Below are positions 34,735-43,536 of a DNA stretch of 64,000 nt, one piece after another (position 1 is the first letter of the stretch; each line of letters opens with the position of its first letter). The position numbers were made by a program, and so were the translations under genes. Source of the DNA: Haloarcula ordinaria (GTDB lineage Archaea > Halobacteriota > Halobacteria > Halobacteriales > Haloarculaceae); NCBI RefSeq assembly GCF_029338275.1, contig NZ_CP119789.1:2542001-2606000 (forward strand), given 5' to 3'. The notes beneath the pieces are model-generated. The model did no database searches, was not told where the DNA came from, and was given only the letters and a program-made list of their open reading frames with translations.

Positions 34735-35198
34735 TGAGCGACGGTGGCCGCGGTCCGTACTTCACGTTGCTCATCGTCGCCGGCGGACTCATCGAAGGCT
34801 TCGGCCTGGCATACAGCGGGATGGCCCGACCCGAGGTCGTCCTCGACTTCCTCCAGCTCGAGGATTTCGGCCTGTTGCTCGTGATGGGGGTCGCCTCCAT
34901 CACGGCAGGCCTGACCTTCTGGGGTGCGACGACGTTCGGTGACCGGGCTCCGCTCACCGGGAAGTCCTACACTCGCCGTGTCAAGTCGATGGACCGGAAC
35001 GTCGCCGTCGGCGGCGTCGTCTTCGGCGTCGGCTGGGGTCTCTCCGGTATCTGTCCGGGCGCCGGCTACGCCAGTATCGGCGTCGGCAACTACCAGATTC
35101 TCTGGGCGATGGCCGGGATGTTCGTCGGCGCGTACGCTCAGGGGTACTGGCGAGCGCTCCGGGCACCTGGGGACGCAGGCTCGGTCACCGCCGACTGA
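34734..35198 (+). CDS. YeeE/YedE sulfur-transport protein, second half
   Basis: A 154-residue membrane protein of the same family: PYFTLLIVAGGLIEGFGLAYSGM, FGVGWGLSGICPGAGYASIGVGN, with the cysteine motif GICPGAG matching the second cysteine segment of full-length YeeE. It starts in a TGATG overlap with the previous gene, so a two-subunit transporter is expected. With DsrE- and TusA-like proteins on the opposite strand, it probably imports or passes inorganic sulfur (thiosulfate or persulfide). Confidence 0.88.
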   Translation: MSDGGRGPYFTLLIVAGGLIEGFGLAYSGMARPEVVLDFLQLEDFGLLLVMGVASITAGLTFWGATTFGDRAPLTGKSYTRRVKSMDRNVAVGGVVFGVGWGLSGICPGAGYASIGVGNYQILWAMAGMFVGAYAQGYWRALRAPGDAGSVTAD

Positions 35199-35262
35199 AC
35201 CTCCACAGGGAACCACACGCGGAGGGGACAAGACTTCTGTACGTCGGGCGGATACCACGCCT

Positions 35263-35349
35263 ATGCCAATCGACCGACCCACCGAGCGACGGGACAGTAC
35301 TGTCCGCGCAATCACCGCCGAGGGACGAACCGACGTGGAGGGGCACTGA
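35263..35349 (+). CDS. Possible 28-codon leader ORF before methyltransferase gene (uncertain)
   Basis: An ATG-initiated frame of 28 codons ends TGA one nt before the GTG of the methyltransferase gene, and its last codons contain the Shine-Dalgarno-like GGAGG (35337-35341) for that GTG. The composition (basic and acidic, Arg-rich) is not clearly protein-like. It could be a translation-coupling leader peptide or chance. Confidence 0.25.
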   Translation: MPIDRPTERRDSTVRAITAEGRTDVEGH

Positions 35350-35350
35350 C

Positions 35351-35905
35351 GTGGGATTTCACACCTTCGACCCCGACCGGGCACAGATGCTCGAGGACGT
35401 GTCACGCTTCCGCTTCTGTTCGCGGGACGAACTCGTCGGCCACCTCGCGGTCGACCGGGACGCCGTGGTCGCCGACCTGGGGAGCGGGACGGGGTTCTAC
35501 ACGGACGAGGTGGCGCCGTTCGTCGGGACGATGTACGCCGTCGACGTCCAGCCGGAGATGCAGGAGTTGTACCGGGAGAACGGCGTCCCGTCGAACGTCG
35601 AACTGGTCACCAGCGACGTCGCGTCGCTGCCGTTCGACGACGACCATCTGGACGCCGTCTTCTCGACGATGACCTTCCACGAGTTCGCGACACCCGACTC
35701 GCTCGCGGAGCTCCACCGCGTCCTCACGGACGGCGGCCGAGCTGTCATCGTCGACTGGACGGCCAACGGGACTGGCGACGAGGGGCCGCCGCTCGACGAG
35801 CGGTACGGCGCCGACGAGGCCGCCGACATGTTCGCGGCCGCCGGGTTCGACGTGCCCGTCGCACAGGAGCGACCCGACACGCTACTCGTCGTCGCCGTCG
35901 CGTGA
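35351..35905 (+). CDS. Class I SAM-dependent methyltransferase
   Basis: A 184-residue methyltransferase of the Methyltransf_11/25 type. The SAM motif VVADLGSGTGFYTDEVAPFV lies near residues 38-57, motif II is AVDVQPEM, and FDDDHLDAVFSTMTFHEF is the post-II/III region. The substrate is unknown; in this neighbourhood sulfide or thiol methylation is a possibility only. It begins with GTG and a GGAGG lies 9 nt upstream, which supports the start. Confidence 0.9.
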   Translation: MGFHTFDPDRAQMLEDVSRFRFCSRDELVGHLAVDRDAVVADLGSGTGFYTDEVAPFVGTMYAVDVQPEMQELYRENGVPSNVELVTSDVASLPFDDDHLDAVFSTMTFHEFATPDSLAELHRVLTDGGRAVIVDWTANGTGDEGPPLDERYGADEAADMFAAAGFDVPVAQERPDTLLVVAVA

Positions 35906-35994
35906 GCACCTTCGGGTAGCGGGGCTCACTGGGCCGTCTTTTCACGGCCGAGCAGTAGTGTAGAGAATCCACACACTTATGCTCGCCTCGCCCG

Positions 35995-36006
35995 TAGGCT
36001 AGCCTA
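35995..36006. promoter_or_regulatory. 12-bp palindrome over the start region of the HTH gene
   Basis: TAGGCTAGCCTA is a perfect palindrome ending 2 nt before the ATG at 36009 and lying just downstream of a TATA-like CTTAT about 30 nt upstream. For a leaderless gene it would overlap the transcription start, which is the expected place for an autoregulatory operator. Confidence 0.45.
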
Positions 36007-36008
36007 TA

Positions 36009-36407
36009 ATGCCAGACTCACTGAGCGAATACCTCCAGCAGGACATGGAGTGTGAAGGGCTTCTGGAGTGTTTCCACGGGCTGAAAGCGCTCGACAGGCA
36101 GATCTTCGCCGTGCTCGCATCGGCGTCGGAGCCGCTGACGGTCGACGAGATCGCCGAGGAGGTCGACCGCGAGCGGTCGACGGCCTACCGGGCGGTCCAG
36201 CGCCTGCTCCAGACCGGGTTCATCCAGAAAGAACAGGTCAACTACGACCAGGGCGGCTACTACCACGTCTACCTCCCGGCGGACCCCGACAAGATGGCCG
36301 ACAACATGCAGCGGATGCTCAACGACTGGTACGCGAAGATGGGCCAGCTCATCCAGGAGTTCCGCGGCAAGTACGACCAGCCACAGCAGGTCGCCCCCGA
36401 GCAGTAA
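36009..36407 (+). CDS. TrmB-like helix-turn-helix regulator
   Basis: A 132-residue regulator. A winged-helix of TrmB type spans about 28-85 (LDRQIFAVLASASEPLTVDEIAEEVDRERSTAYRAVQRLLQTGFI), and the C-terminus is a helical dimerisation region (DPDKMADNMQRMLNDWYAKMGQLIQEFRGKYD). Two N-terminal cysteines (C14, C21) in ECEGLLECFHG could sense redox or sulfur. A perfect palindrome overlaps its start site. It lies 104 nt after the methyltransferase of the sulfur set and 4 nt before an M20 peptidase gene, so both are potential targets. Confidence 0.88.
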   Translation: MPDSLSEYLQQDMECEGLLECFHGLKALDRQIFAVLASASEPLTVDEIAEEVDRERSTAYRAVQRLLQTGFIQKEQVNYDQGGYYHVYLPADPDKMADNMQRMLNDWYAKMGQLIQEFRGKYDQPQQVAPEQ

Positions 36408-36411
36408 GCCC

Positions 36412-37665
36412 GTGACCGGCGGCTCGGACGCGGTCCAGGCGTATCTCGACGCCCACCGGGAGTCGCTCATCGAGACGACGCTCGACCTCCTCGCAGTCGA
36501 TACGCAGAACCCACCGGGAGAGACCGCAGCCCTCGCATCGCTCGTCGAGGACCGCTTCGAGGCGCTCGGCCTGTCGACGGAGCGCCTGACCGTCGACCCG
36601 GCGAAGCCGAACGTCCTGGCGACGCTTCCGGGCGAGCGCGACGCCACCCTGCTGTACAACGGCCACCTCGACACCGTCCCCTACACCGAGAGCGAGTGGT
36701 CACGGGACCCGCTGGGCGAACGGGACGGCGACCGCATCTACGGCCGGGGTGCGACAGACATGAAGGGGCAGGTGGCCGCGATGATAGCGACCGCGGCGGC
36801 GTTCGTCGAGACGGATACCACGCCGCCGCTGACCCTGCAGTTCCTCCTGGTCAGCGACGAGGAGACCGGCGGGGCCGCGGGGCTCGAAGCGGTCCTCGAT
36901 CAGCGCGACCTGCGGGCCGACGGCTGTGTCATCGGCGAGACGACCTGTGATAGCGACCGCTACGCGGTGACGGTGGCCGACCGCGGGAGTATCTGGCTGA
37001 CGCTGTCGGCGACGGGACGCGGCGCACACGGGTCGCGACCGGTGCTCGGCGACAACGCCATCGACCGGCTGTACGCCGCAGTCGACCGGATTCGAGCCGA
37101 GTTCGGAAGTGAGTCACTGACCCTGCCGCCCGAACTCGCGCCCATCGTCGATGAGTCCGTGGCCTACTACGAGGGCACGATGGACACGGAGACGGCCACC
37201 GCCCTGTTCGAGACGCCGACGGTGAACCTGGGGGTCATCGAGGGCGGCGACAGCATCAACAGCGTCCCGACGCGGGCGACCGCGCGGCTCGATATCCGGG
37301 TGACCGCCGGCGTCGAGACAAGCGACCTGCTGGCCCGCATCCGTGAGTGCGTCGACGGGTGTGAAGGCATCTCCATCGACGACGTCGACTGGAGCGTCGG
37401 CACCTACGAGCCGATAGACAGCCCACTGCCGGCCGCCGTCGCCGAGACGGCGAGTGCGGTGACCGGCGAGCGGATCTACCGGCGGAGTGCCACCGGCGGC
37501 GGCGACGCGAAGACGTTCCGGAACGCGGGTATCCCCACCGTCGAGTTCGGCATCGGCACCGACACCGTGCACGCCGTCGACGAGTACACGACGGGAGACG
37601 CCGTCGCTCGGAACGCCTCCGTGTACACCCGATTACCGTCGGCGTTCGCGACGACGCTCGACTGA
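36412..37665 (+). CDS. M20-family metallopeptidase (ArgE/DapE/CPG2 type)
   Basis: A 417-residue M20 peptidase or deacylase. Metal ligands are visible: H85 and D87 in NGHLDTVP, D116 in GRGATDMKG, the general base pair E150-E151 in SDEETGG, and a later His in GTDTVHAVDEY. The substrate could be a peptide or an acylated amino acid such as N-succinyl-diaminopimelate. It starts with GTG 5 nt after the HTH gene, so the two genes form an operon. Confidence 0.92.
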   Translation: MTGGSDAVQAYLDAHRESLIETTLDLLAVDTQNPPGETAALASLVEDRFEALGLSTERLTVDPAKPNVLATLPGERDATLLYNGHLDTVPYTESEWSRDPLGERDGDRIYGRGATDMKGQVAAMIATAAAFVETDTTPPLTLQFLLVSDEETGGAAGLEAVLDQRDLRADGCVIGETTCDSDRYAVTVADRGSIWLTLSATGRGAHGSRPVLGDNAIDRLYAAVDRIRAEFGSESLTLPPELAPIVDESVAYYEGTMDTETATALFETPTVNLGVIEGGDSINSVPTRATARLDIRVTAGVETSDLLARIRECVDGCEGISIDDVDWSVGTYEPIDSPLPAAVAETASAVTGERIYRRSATGGGDAKTFRNAGIPTVEFGIGTDTVHAVDEYTTGDAVARNASVYTRLPSAFATTLD

Positions 37666-37726
37666 CGGAGAGTATTGCTCGATATACACAAAACAATTAA
37701 GAGCGTCGGTCACCAACGAACAGTCG

Positions 37727-38134
37727 ATGAGTAACGAAGAGACTCTCGACGATATTCGCGAGCGGAAACGACAGGAACTCCAGAACGACAGCAACAGTGA
37801 ATCTGAGTCGGCAATACCATCTGAGCCGATTCACATCGGCTCCAGCGACGAGCTGGCAGATGCGGTTGCTTCCTACGATATCGTCCTCACGGACTTCTAT
37901 GCGGACTGGTGTGGGCCGTGCAAGATGCTAGAACCGACCGTCGCCGAGATCGCGGCGGAGACCGACGTGACCGTCGCCAAGGTGGACGTCGACGCCAACC
38001 AGCAGCTCGCCGCCCAGTACGGGGTCCGCGGGGTCCCGACGCTAGTGTTGTTCGCCGACGGCGAACAGGTCGAACAGGTGGTCGGAGTCAAGGGCAAAGA
38101 CGCACTGCTCTCGCTCATCCAGCGCTACCAGTGA
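37727..38134 (+). CDS. Thioredoxin
   Basis: A 135-residue thioredoxin. The active site is W61-C62-G63-P64-C65 and the cis-proline is in RGVPTLVLF. The first 30 residues are an extra Ser/Glu/Asn-rich acidic segment, typical of haloarchaeal thioredoxins rather than the bacterial 108-residue form. It has TATA-like CAATTAAG about 30 nt upstream and is monocistronic. A thioredoxin-reductase-like flavoprotein is encoded at 26.5 kb. Confidence 0.95.
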   Translation: MSNEETLDDIRERKRQELQNDSNSESESAIPSEPIHIGSSDELADAVASYDIVLTDFYADWCGPCKMLEPTVAEIAAETDVTVAKVDVDANQQLAAQYGVRGVPTLVLFADGEQVEQVVGVKGKDALLSLIQRYQ

Positions 38135-38289
38135 GGTGATGGCCGGCGAGGTTCCGCGAGGCCCCGTAGAGAGACCAGCAGCGACCGAGTGACCGTCGAA
38201 TCCTTGCGGCAGTGAAAGTCGGTGATACTGATTGGTTCGACAGAGCCATCCGCAGCCTTGGCCTGAAATCCCGGCATTCTCACGGCAGC

Positions 38290-38308
38290 AGCCCCAACGA
38301 AAGGGGCT
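38290..38308 (+). other. Small hairpin upstream of transducer gene
   Basis: AGCCCC and GGGGCT (6 bp, perfect) flank a 7-nt loop. There is no following T-run, so it is a weak terminator for thioredoxin or possibly a leader structure 58 nt before the transducer ATG. The role is undetermined. Confidence 0.3.
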
Positions 38309-38365
38309 ATCACGACTGAGAATCTGACAGCAACAGTTACCATCACCCTCAAAATCTGTACACAC

Positions 38366-40102
38366 ATGGGGTTCTTTATGAGTAGGCGTGCTGGCGACGG
38401 CCCTGGCGACACCGACGCCGAAGTGGATAGTTCGACGATCGAATCGACGGCGACCGACTCGATCTCCGTACTGGACGGGCTGGGCTTCCCGACACTCGTC
38501 ACCGATACGGACGGGCAGATCAGGCGCCTCAACGACGAGGCGAGAGACCTGTTCGCCGTCACGGAGAACGAGGCGACCGGTCGAACGCCGGAAGCGCTCC
38601 TCGACGACGGGAGTTCGGTGAGTCCGGTGGCCGAGCAAGCCGTCTCGAGCGGTGCAGAGATACAGGACCGCGAGGAGGAGTTCGTCGTCGGGGGACAGAC
38701 AGTGCCCGTCAGCCGGACGGTGACGCCGGTGTTCGAGGACGGGGAGTGCGTCGGTGCCGTCGAGATCGACCGCGAGATTCAGAATCGAATCGAGCGACGT
38801 GAACGGACACAAGCACTCGAGGAGTACCAGGTCGGGCTGCTGGACGACCTCAGCGAGAACCTGAGCAAGCTCGCGGACGGCGACCTCACCATCGACCCGA
38901 CAGTCGAACCACCCACGGCCGACTACGAGGAGCTGCAGACCGTCTACGAGGAGTTCTCGGCGATGAACGACGACGTGAACCACGTCGTCGACAGCTTCTC
39001 GGAGGTCCTCGAGACACTCACGGAGCAGACGGAGTCCGTCGCCGGCACCAGCGACACGCTGAGCGCGTCGAGCGAAGAGGTGACGGCGTCCATCCAGCAG
39101 ATAGACGCCTCGACGGACGAGATGGCCACGAGCGCCGAACAGCTCGCGAGCGACACGGAGAAGGCAAACCAGACTGTCGACGACCTCTCGGCCTCCATCG
39201 AGGAGATCACCGCGACGGCAGAGGAGATTCGCACCCGCTCTGACGAGGCCAGTGAACTCACCGAGTCCGGCGTCACCGACATCCGACAGGCGCTGACGGA
39301 GATCCGGGACGCGATGGAGGCCTCGTCGGAGGTCGCCGAGGAGATGGACCAGCTCGAGGCACACATGCACGAGGTGGGTGAGATCGTCGAGATGATAAGC
39401 GACATCGCGGACCAGACGAACATCCTCGCGCTGAACGCCAACATCGAGGCCGCCCGCGCCGGTGATGCCGGCAGCGGGTTCGCCGTCGTCGCGAACGAGG
39501 TCAAGAGCCTCTCGGACCAGTCACGGGAGTCCGCCGACGAGATCGTCGACATCATCGACGACGCCCAGACGATGACCGAACAACTCGTGACCAGCATCCA
39601 GGACGCGAACAGTCAGGTCAGCACAGGCGCCGATTCGGTCGACGACGCGGTCGAGACCATCGAGACGCTCCGGGAGCAGATTCAGGCGACCAACCGCGGC
39701 GTCGAGGAGATAACCGACGCCGTCGACTCGCAGGCCCACGACGCCGAAGAGGTGAGCGCCGTCTTCGAGGACACCGCCGCGATGGCCCAGGAGGTCAGTG
39801 CCTCCATCCAGGAGATCGCCGCCGGCGTCGACGAACAGACCCAGGCGATGGACCAGGTCGCGGACCGGGCGCAGTACCTCAGCGGGGTGAGCGACGACCT
39901 CCACGAGCTCGTGGACCTGTTCCGACTCGCGAAAGACGAGACGGCGCGGGTCGACGACGTCGAGGGCGTAGCGAAGGTGCAAGCCTCGACCGGCGGGGGC
40001 GTGGAACGGTCGAGCGAGATTACGGACGAGCGGCCAGCCGACGGGACCGAAGACAGTCCGACCGACGGCCCGGAGACGCTCTCGCCGGACGACTTCCAGT
40101 GA
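38366..40102 (+). CDS. Soluble PAS-containing methyl-accepting signal transducer (Htr-like)
   Basis: A 578-residue cytoplasmic transducer with no membrane helix. A PAS domain spans about 35-145 (SVLDGLGFPTLVTDTDGQIRRLNDEARDLF), a linker or HAMP-like helical segment follows, then a long coiled-coil signalling domain. The conserved tip MISDIADQTNILALNANIEAARAGDAGSGFAVVANEVKSLSDQS identifies the methyl-accepting chemotaxis family. It would pass a ligand or redox signal to CheA. The C-terminus is an acidic tail. The start at 38366 has an in-frame Met five residues later. The gene is convergent with the 36-residue protein gene. Confidence 0.93.
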   Translation: MGFFMSRRAGDGPGDTDAEVDSSTIESTATDSISVLDGLGFPTLVTDTDGQIRRLNDEARDLFAVTENEATGRTPEALLDDGSSVSPVAEQAVSSGAEIQDREEEFVVGGQTVPVSRTVTPVFEDGECVGAVEIDREIQNRIERRERTQALEEYQVGLLDDLSENLSKLADGDLTIDPTVEPPTADYEELQTVYEEFSAMNDDVNHVVDSFSEVLETLTEQTESVAGTSDTLSASSEEVTASIQQIDASTDEMATSAEQLASDTEKANQTVDDLSASIEEITATAEEIRTRSDEASELTESGVTDIRQALTEIRDAMEASSEVAEEMDQLEAHMHEVGEIVEMISDIADQTNILALNANIEAARAGDAGSGFAVVANEVKSLSDQSRESADEIVDIIDDAQTMTEQLVTSIQDANSQVSTGADSVDDAVETIETLREQIQATNRGVEEITDAVDSQAHDAEEVSAVFEDTAAMAQEVSASIQEIAAGVDEQTQAMDQVADRAQYLSGVSDDLHELVDLFRLAKDETARVDDVEGVAKVQASTGGGVERSSEITDERPADGTEDSPTDGPETLSPDDFQ

Positions 40103-40103
40103 G

Positions 40104-40214
40104 TTACTGCCAGTCGTCCAGGACGACGACCTGGTCGCTCGCCAGCCACTGACCGGGTTCCTCGGTCGCAAGCGTCGCCTTCTCGCCGATCATCTCGAAT
40201 TTTGGTGCGTCCAT
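40104..40214 (-). CDS. 36-residue acidic protein with C-terminal Trp/Asp motif
   Basis: A short gene (36 codons plus stop) whose end reads GQWLASDQVVVLDDWQ. It matches the end of the 59-residue protein at 24297-24476 (AWIQTELVVDLNDWC) at W, [IL], [TS], [DE], VV, L, [ND], D, W. It lies one nt past the stop of the transducer gene, in convergent orientation. The same short family is a good explanation. The function is unknown, but a Trp/Asp-rich end may be a binding motif. Confidence 0.6.
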   Translation of the reverse strand: MDAPKFEMIGEKATLATEEPGQWLASDQVVVLDDWQ

Positions 40215-40280
40215 ACTCACACATCATACTGGGTCTGCCTATCGGTGATACCTACCCTGTTTGGCTCTGCGCGCCGGCCC

Positions 40281-43058
40281 TCACCGGGAGGCCCAGTCGA
40301 CCATCCGACCGTATACGGGGTCGCCCGAGAGCGCGTCGGCGTCGCCCACGAGCACGAGCGACTTCTTCGCCCGTGTCAGCGCGACGTTGATGCGCCGGTA
40401 GTCCTCGAACAGCGGCCCGTCCAGCGTACCAGTCGCGGTAAAGGAGACGACGATAACCTCCTTGCTGGAGCCCTGGAACCGGTCGACGGTGTCGACGGCG
40501 ACGTCGGTGAGCCGCCTGGATATCTCCGAGACCTGGGCGCGGTAGGGGGCGATGACGCCGATATCGGCCGCCGGGACGCCCGCCTCGCGGTAGGCGGCGA
40601 CGACGTCGGCCACGGCGTCGGCCTCCGTCGGATTCGTGTTGCCGACCTGCGTGCCGTCGGGGTCGACAAACGAGACGCGGTCACGGAGATGCGACGGGAG
40701 TGAATCGAGTGAGACACCCGCCAGGTCGTCGATTCGCTGGCCGGCCACGTCGCCGTTCGCCGGGCGCAGCGCGCCGTCGTAGAACTCCTGCGAGGCGAAC
40801 GCCTGGATGTGCTGGGCCATCCGGTACTGCTTGTCGAGCATCACGCCAGCGTCCGGATAGGCCTCGATGAGGCGCTCGAACAGCGACGTGGTGAGCGTCT
40901 CGTCTTCCGACTGGACGACCGGCGGGAGCTGCTGGTGGTCGCCGACGAGGACGAACCGGTCGGCGAGCGTCGTCGCGGCCAGCGTCCCCGGTTCGGTCAG
41001 CTGGCCGGCCTCGTCGACGACGGCGACGTCGAACGACTGGCTCTGGAGCGCGGTGCTCCCGCAGGTCGCCGTCGTCGCCGCGACGACCTGCGCGTTCTGG
41101 AGGGTGGCAGCGCACTCGCCGGGGTCGCCGCTCGTCTCCAGGCGGTATTTCTGCATGTCCTCCCGGACGCCGCTCTCGGTCCCGACCCGGACGACGTCGG
41201 TGAATCCCTGTTCTTCGAGGGCTTCGATAGCGTTGTCGACGGCGCGGTTGGTGAACGCCGAGAGGAGCACCCGGTCGCCTCGTTCTACCAATGTCCGGAC
41301 CATCCGGGCGAGGGTGTAGGTCTTGCCGGTTCCGGGCGGGCCGTGGACCAGGGCGAGGTCCTCGGCCCCGACGGCCAGCGAGACGGCCTCGTCCTGGGCG
41401 GCGTTGTTGTCGATGAACGTCTCGGCGACGTCCTCGAACGCGGGGTCGCGGCGGCCAAACAGGACGTCTTTCGCCTCGGCGGACTGTTTCAGGAGCGCGT
41501 CGTGCAGCGCGTTCTGGAGCCGACTCGTCGTGAGTTCCGAGGGGTAGACGTCCAGGCGGCGCAGGTCGAACGGTTCGTCGGCGGTGACGACGATCTCCTC
41601 GCCGGCCTCGCGGTCACCACTGGTGCCCTCGGCGTCCGCCACCCCGCCACCGATTCGTTCGACGCGGGCGAGTTCGGCGTTCCCGGTGATGGGGTCGCCG
41701 TCGCTCGCCAGCACGAGGTTCCCCTCGCGTATCTTCGAGACGGCGCCGGTCCCCCTGGCGCGCAGTTCCCAGCGGCCGCCGTCGAGTTCCCGGCGGCCGG
41801 TGGGTTCCAGGTCCACGAGCGCCCGGTCGTCGTCGGCGCGTTCCTCGGGTGTCTGCTCCCAGAGCTTCGCGTACTCGCGGTGGACCGCGCGGCGTTCGGC
41901 CTCGATGGCCTCGTAGAACCGCTCGAAGTACTCGCGTTCGTCCTCGGGGATGGCGACGCCGACCTGCCCGGCCTTCGACTCCTGGTCGAGGCGGCCGGAG
42001 ACGGCCATACAGGTGTCCTGCTCGAAGCAGTACTCGCACTTCGCGTTGGCCTCGTAGCCCGTCGGCACGCCGGTGTCGTGTTCCATCGCGGCGATGGCGT
42101 TCCGGGTCCGAATCACGTAGTTCAGCAGTCCCGGCCCGATGGAGAACTCCTTGGCCGGCGAGAGGTCGCCGCTCTCCTCGTTCCGGTCGACGGCCGCGTT
42201 CTTGGTGTAGAGCAGCGTTCCCGTGTTGGGTGCCGCTTCGATAGGACTCTGTGAGCCACCGTCGCCGGCCATCACCTCGCTGGCCTCCAGCGAGTTTGCC
42301 TCGCGCTCCCCGAGCATCAGCGCGTAGGCCGTCGCCTGGATCTTGTCCTGGAAGCGCGGTTCGCGCTTCGTGTTCTTCCCGGTCTTCAGTTCGACCGGCA
42401 TCCCCCGGCGGACGGCGTCGGCCCGCCCCTTCATGCCGAAGCGCTCGGAGATGAGCGTCATCTCGGAGCGCCACTGGTCAGTTTCGGTAAGGGTGCCCTG
42501 GTTCAGCCATCCCTCGATGGCTTTCGCGTGGTCCCGCACGTCGCCGGCCACCTCGTCGGCCTCGCGGCCGAGCAGGCCGATGTCCAGCCCCGCGTCACGG
42601 ACCTGGGCTTCGATGGCCGCGTCGACGTCCCGGCCCCGCAAGAGGTCGCCGAACACCTCGTGGACGACGGTCCCTTTCACCAGCGGGTAGGCCAGGTCGG
42701 CCCCGTCGAGCTTCCGTAGGTAGTACATCCGCGGGCACTGGACCCACGCCCGGACGTCGGTCACGTCGACCAGGAAGTCCGGTTCGACGACGACGGTCGC
42801 ACCGCTGCCGACCGAGTACTGCGTCTCGCCCTGGTACTCCCGCTCGTCGGCGTCGTAGACGGCGAGTTCCATGCCCGGCTCGATGACCGCGCCCGTCTCG
42901 GTCCACTTCCCCCACAGCGTGACCGTCGTCGGCTCGCCAGCGCCCCGTTCGGGCCGCACAGTCACCTCGCACAGGTCGCTCTCGCCGTGGCCGGTCTGGA
43001 CCGTCTTGGGGTCGTCGACGTCGACGACGACACCTCTGAGACTGTCAGCCCCGCTCAC
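40281..43058 (-). CDS. Dna2-like helicase-nuclease
   Basis: A 925-residue SF1 helicase with an N-terminal Cas4-type PD-(D/E)XK nuclease. The iron-sulfur cysteines are C108 (VQCPRMYY) and CEYCFEQDTC; the nuclease core includes GRADAV and VELKTGK. The helicase has GPPGTGKTYTLARM (about 571-584), VVDEAGQLTEPG, GDHQQLPPVVQ, and FQGSSKEVIVV. Such proteins process flaps and recombination ends. The GTG start at 43058 gives a conserved beginning; the longer frame to 43229 overlaps the DUF2237 gene. It is transcribed after that gene. Confidence 0.93.
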   Translation of the reverse strand: MSGADSLRGVVVDVDDPKTVQTGHGESDLCEVTVRPERGAGEPTTVTLWGKWTETGAVIEPGMELAVYDADEREYQGETQYSVGSGATVVVEPDFLVDVTDVRAWVQCPRMYYLRKLDGADLAYPLVKGTVVHEVFGDLLRGRDVDAAIEAQVRDAGLDIGLLGREADEVAGDVRDHAKAIEGWLNQGTLTETDQWRSEMTLISERFGMKGRADAVRRGMPVELKTGKNTKREPRFQDKIQATAYALMLGEREANSLEASEVMAGDGGSQSPIEAAPNTGTLLYTKNAAVDRNEESGDLSPAKEFSIGPGLLNYVIRTRNAIAAMEHDTGVPTGYEANAKCEYCFEQDTCMAVSGRLDQESKAGQVGVAIPEDEREYFERFYEAIEAERRAVHREYAKLWEQTPEERADDDRALVDLEPTGRRELDGGRWELRARGTGAVSKIREGNLVLASDGDPITGNAELARVERIGGGVADAEGTSGDREAGEEIVVTADEPFDLRRLDVYPSELTTSRLQNALHDALLKQSAEAKDVLFGRRDPAFEDVAETFIDNNAAQDEAVSLAVGAEDLALVHGPPGTGKTYTLARMVRTLVERGDRVLLSAFTNRAVDNAIEALEEQGFTDVVRVGTESGVREDMQKYRLETSGDPGECAATLQNAQVVAATTATCGSTALQSQSFDVAVVDEAGQLTEPGTLAATTLADRFVLVGDHQQLPPVVQSEDETLTTSLFERLIEAYPDAGVMLDKQYRMAQHIQAFASQEFYDGALRPANGDVAGQRIDDLAGVSLDSLPSHLRDRVSFVDPDGTQVGNTNPTEADAVADVVAAYREAGVPAADIGVIAPYRAQVSEISRRLTDVAVDTVDRFQGSSKEVIVVSFTATGTLDGPLFEDYRRINVALTRAKKSLVLVGDADALSGDPVYGRMVDWASR

Positions 43059-43158
43059 AACCGCCCCTCCGGTCGTCGGCGGCGGCCCACCGTCGGTCCC
43101 TGAATCTCGTGCACGCTCACGGCAACGGGAGCGAGACGCAAAAGTCGTTCGCGCCCGG

Positions 43159-43536
43159 TCATTCCTCGGCGTCGTCGTACGCGTACCCCTCCAGCGTCTC
43201 GAGCGGGACGTCATCGAGGACGTCCTCACTGGTCGCTTCCAGCACGACCGGCGGGGCGACGCCCGCCTCGTGGGCTTCGACCCATCGGGGCACGCAGAGA
43301 CACCAGGCGTCGCCCGGGTCCAGGCCCGGGAAGTTCAGTTCCGGCCGCGGCGTCACCAGGTCGTTGCCCTGCGCCTTGCTGAACTGGAGGAACTCGTCGG
43401 TCAGCACGGCACAGATCTCGTGACGGCCCGGGTCTCGGGCCACCGGGTAGCAGTAGCCGTCGCGCATGAACCCCGTCATCGGGTCGGTCGAACAGGCCGC
43501 GAGTTCGCCGCCGAGGACGTTGGCTTCGCTCTCCAT
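43159..43536 (-). CDS. DUF2237-family protein
   Basis: A 125-residue DUF2237 protein: NVLGGELAACSTDPMTGFMRDGYCYP, EICAVLTDEFLQFSKAQGNDLVTPRPELNFPGL and WCLCVPRWVEAHEAGVAPPVVLEATSEDVL. Several cysteines are conserved. The biochemical role is not known; bacterial members have been proposed to act in detoxification. The ATG at 43536 gives family length. It is encoded immediately upstream of the Dna2-like gene with a 100-nt gap. Confidence 0.93.
   Translation of the reverse strand: MESEANVLGGELAACSTDPMTGFMRDGYCYPVARDPGRHEICAVLTDEFLQFSKAQGNDLVTPRPELNFPGLDPGDAWCLCVPRWVEAHEAGVAPPVVLEATSEDVLDDVPLETLEGYAYDDAEE

Noticed and set aside
38290..38308. Hairpin AGCCCC/GGGGCT as thioredoxin terminator
   Set aside because: There is no T-rich tail, and archaeal terminators are mainly oligo-T tracts; kept only as an undetermined structure.
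40809..42254. 481-codon plus-strand frame inside the Dna2-like gene
   Set aside because: The minus strand carries clear helicase motifs and iron-sulfur cysteines; this is an antisense shadow.
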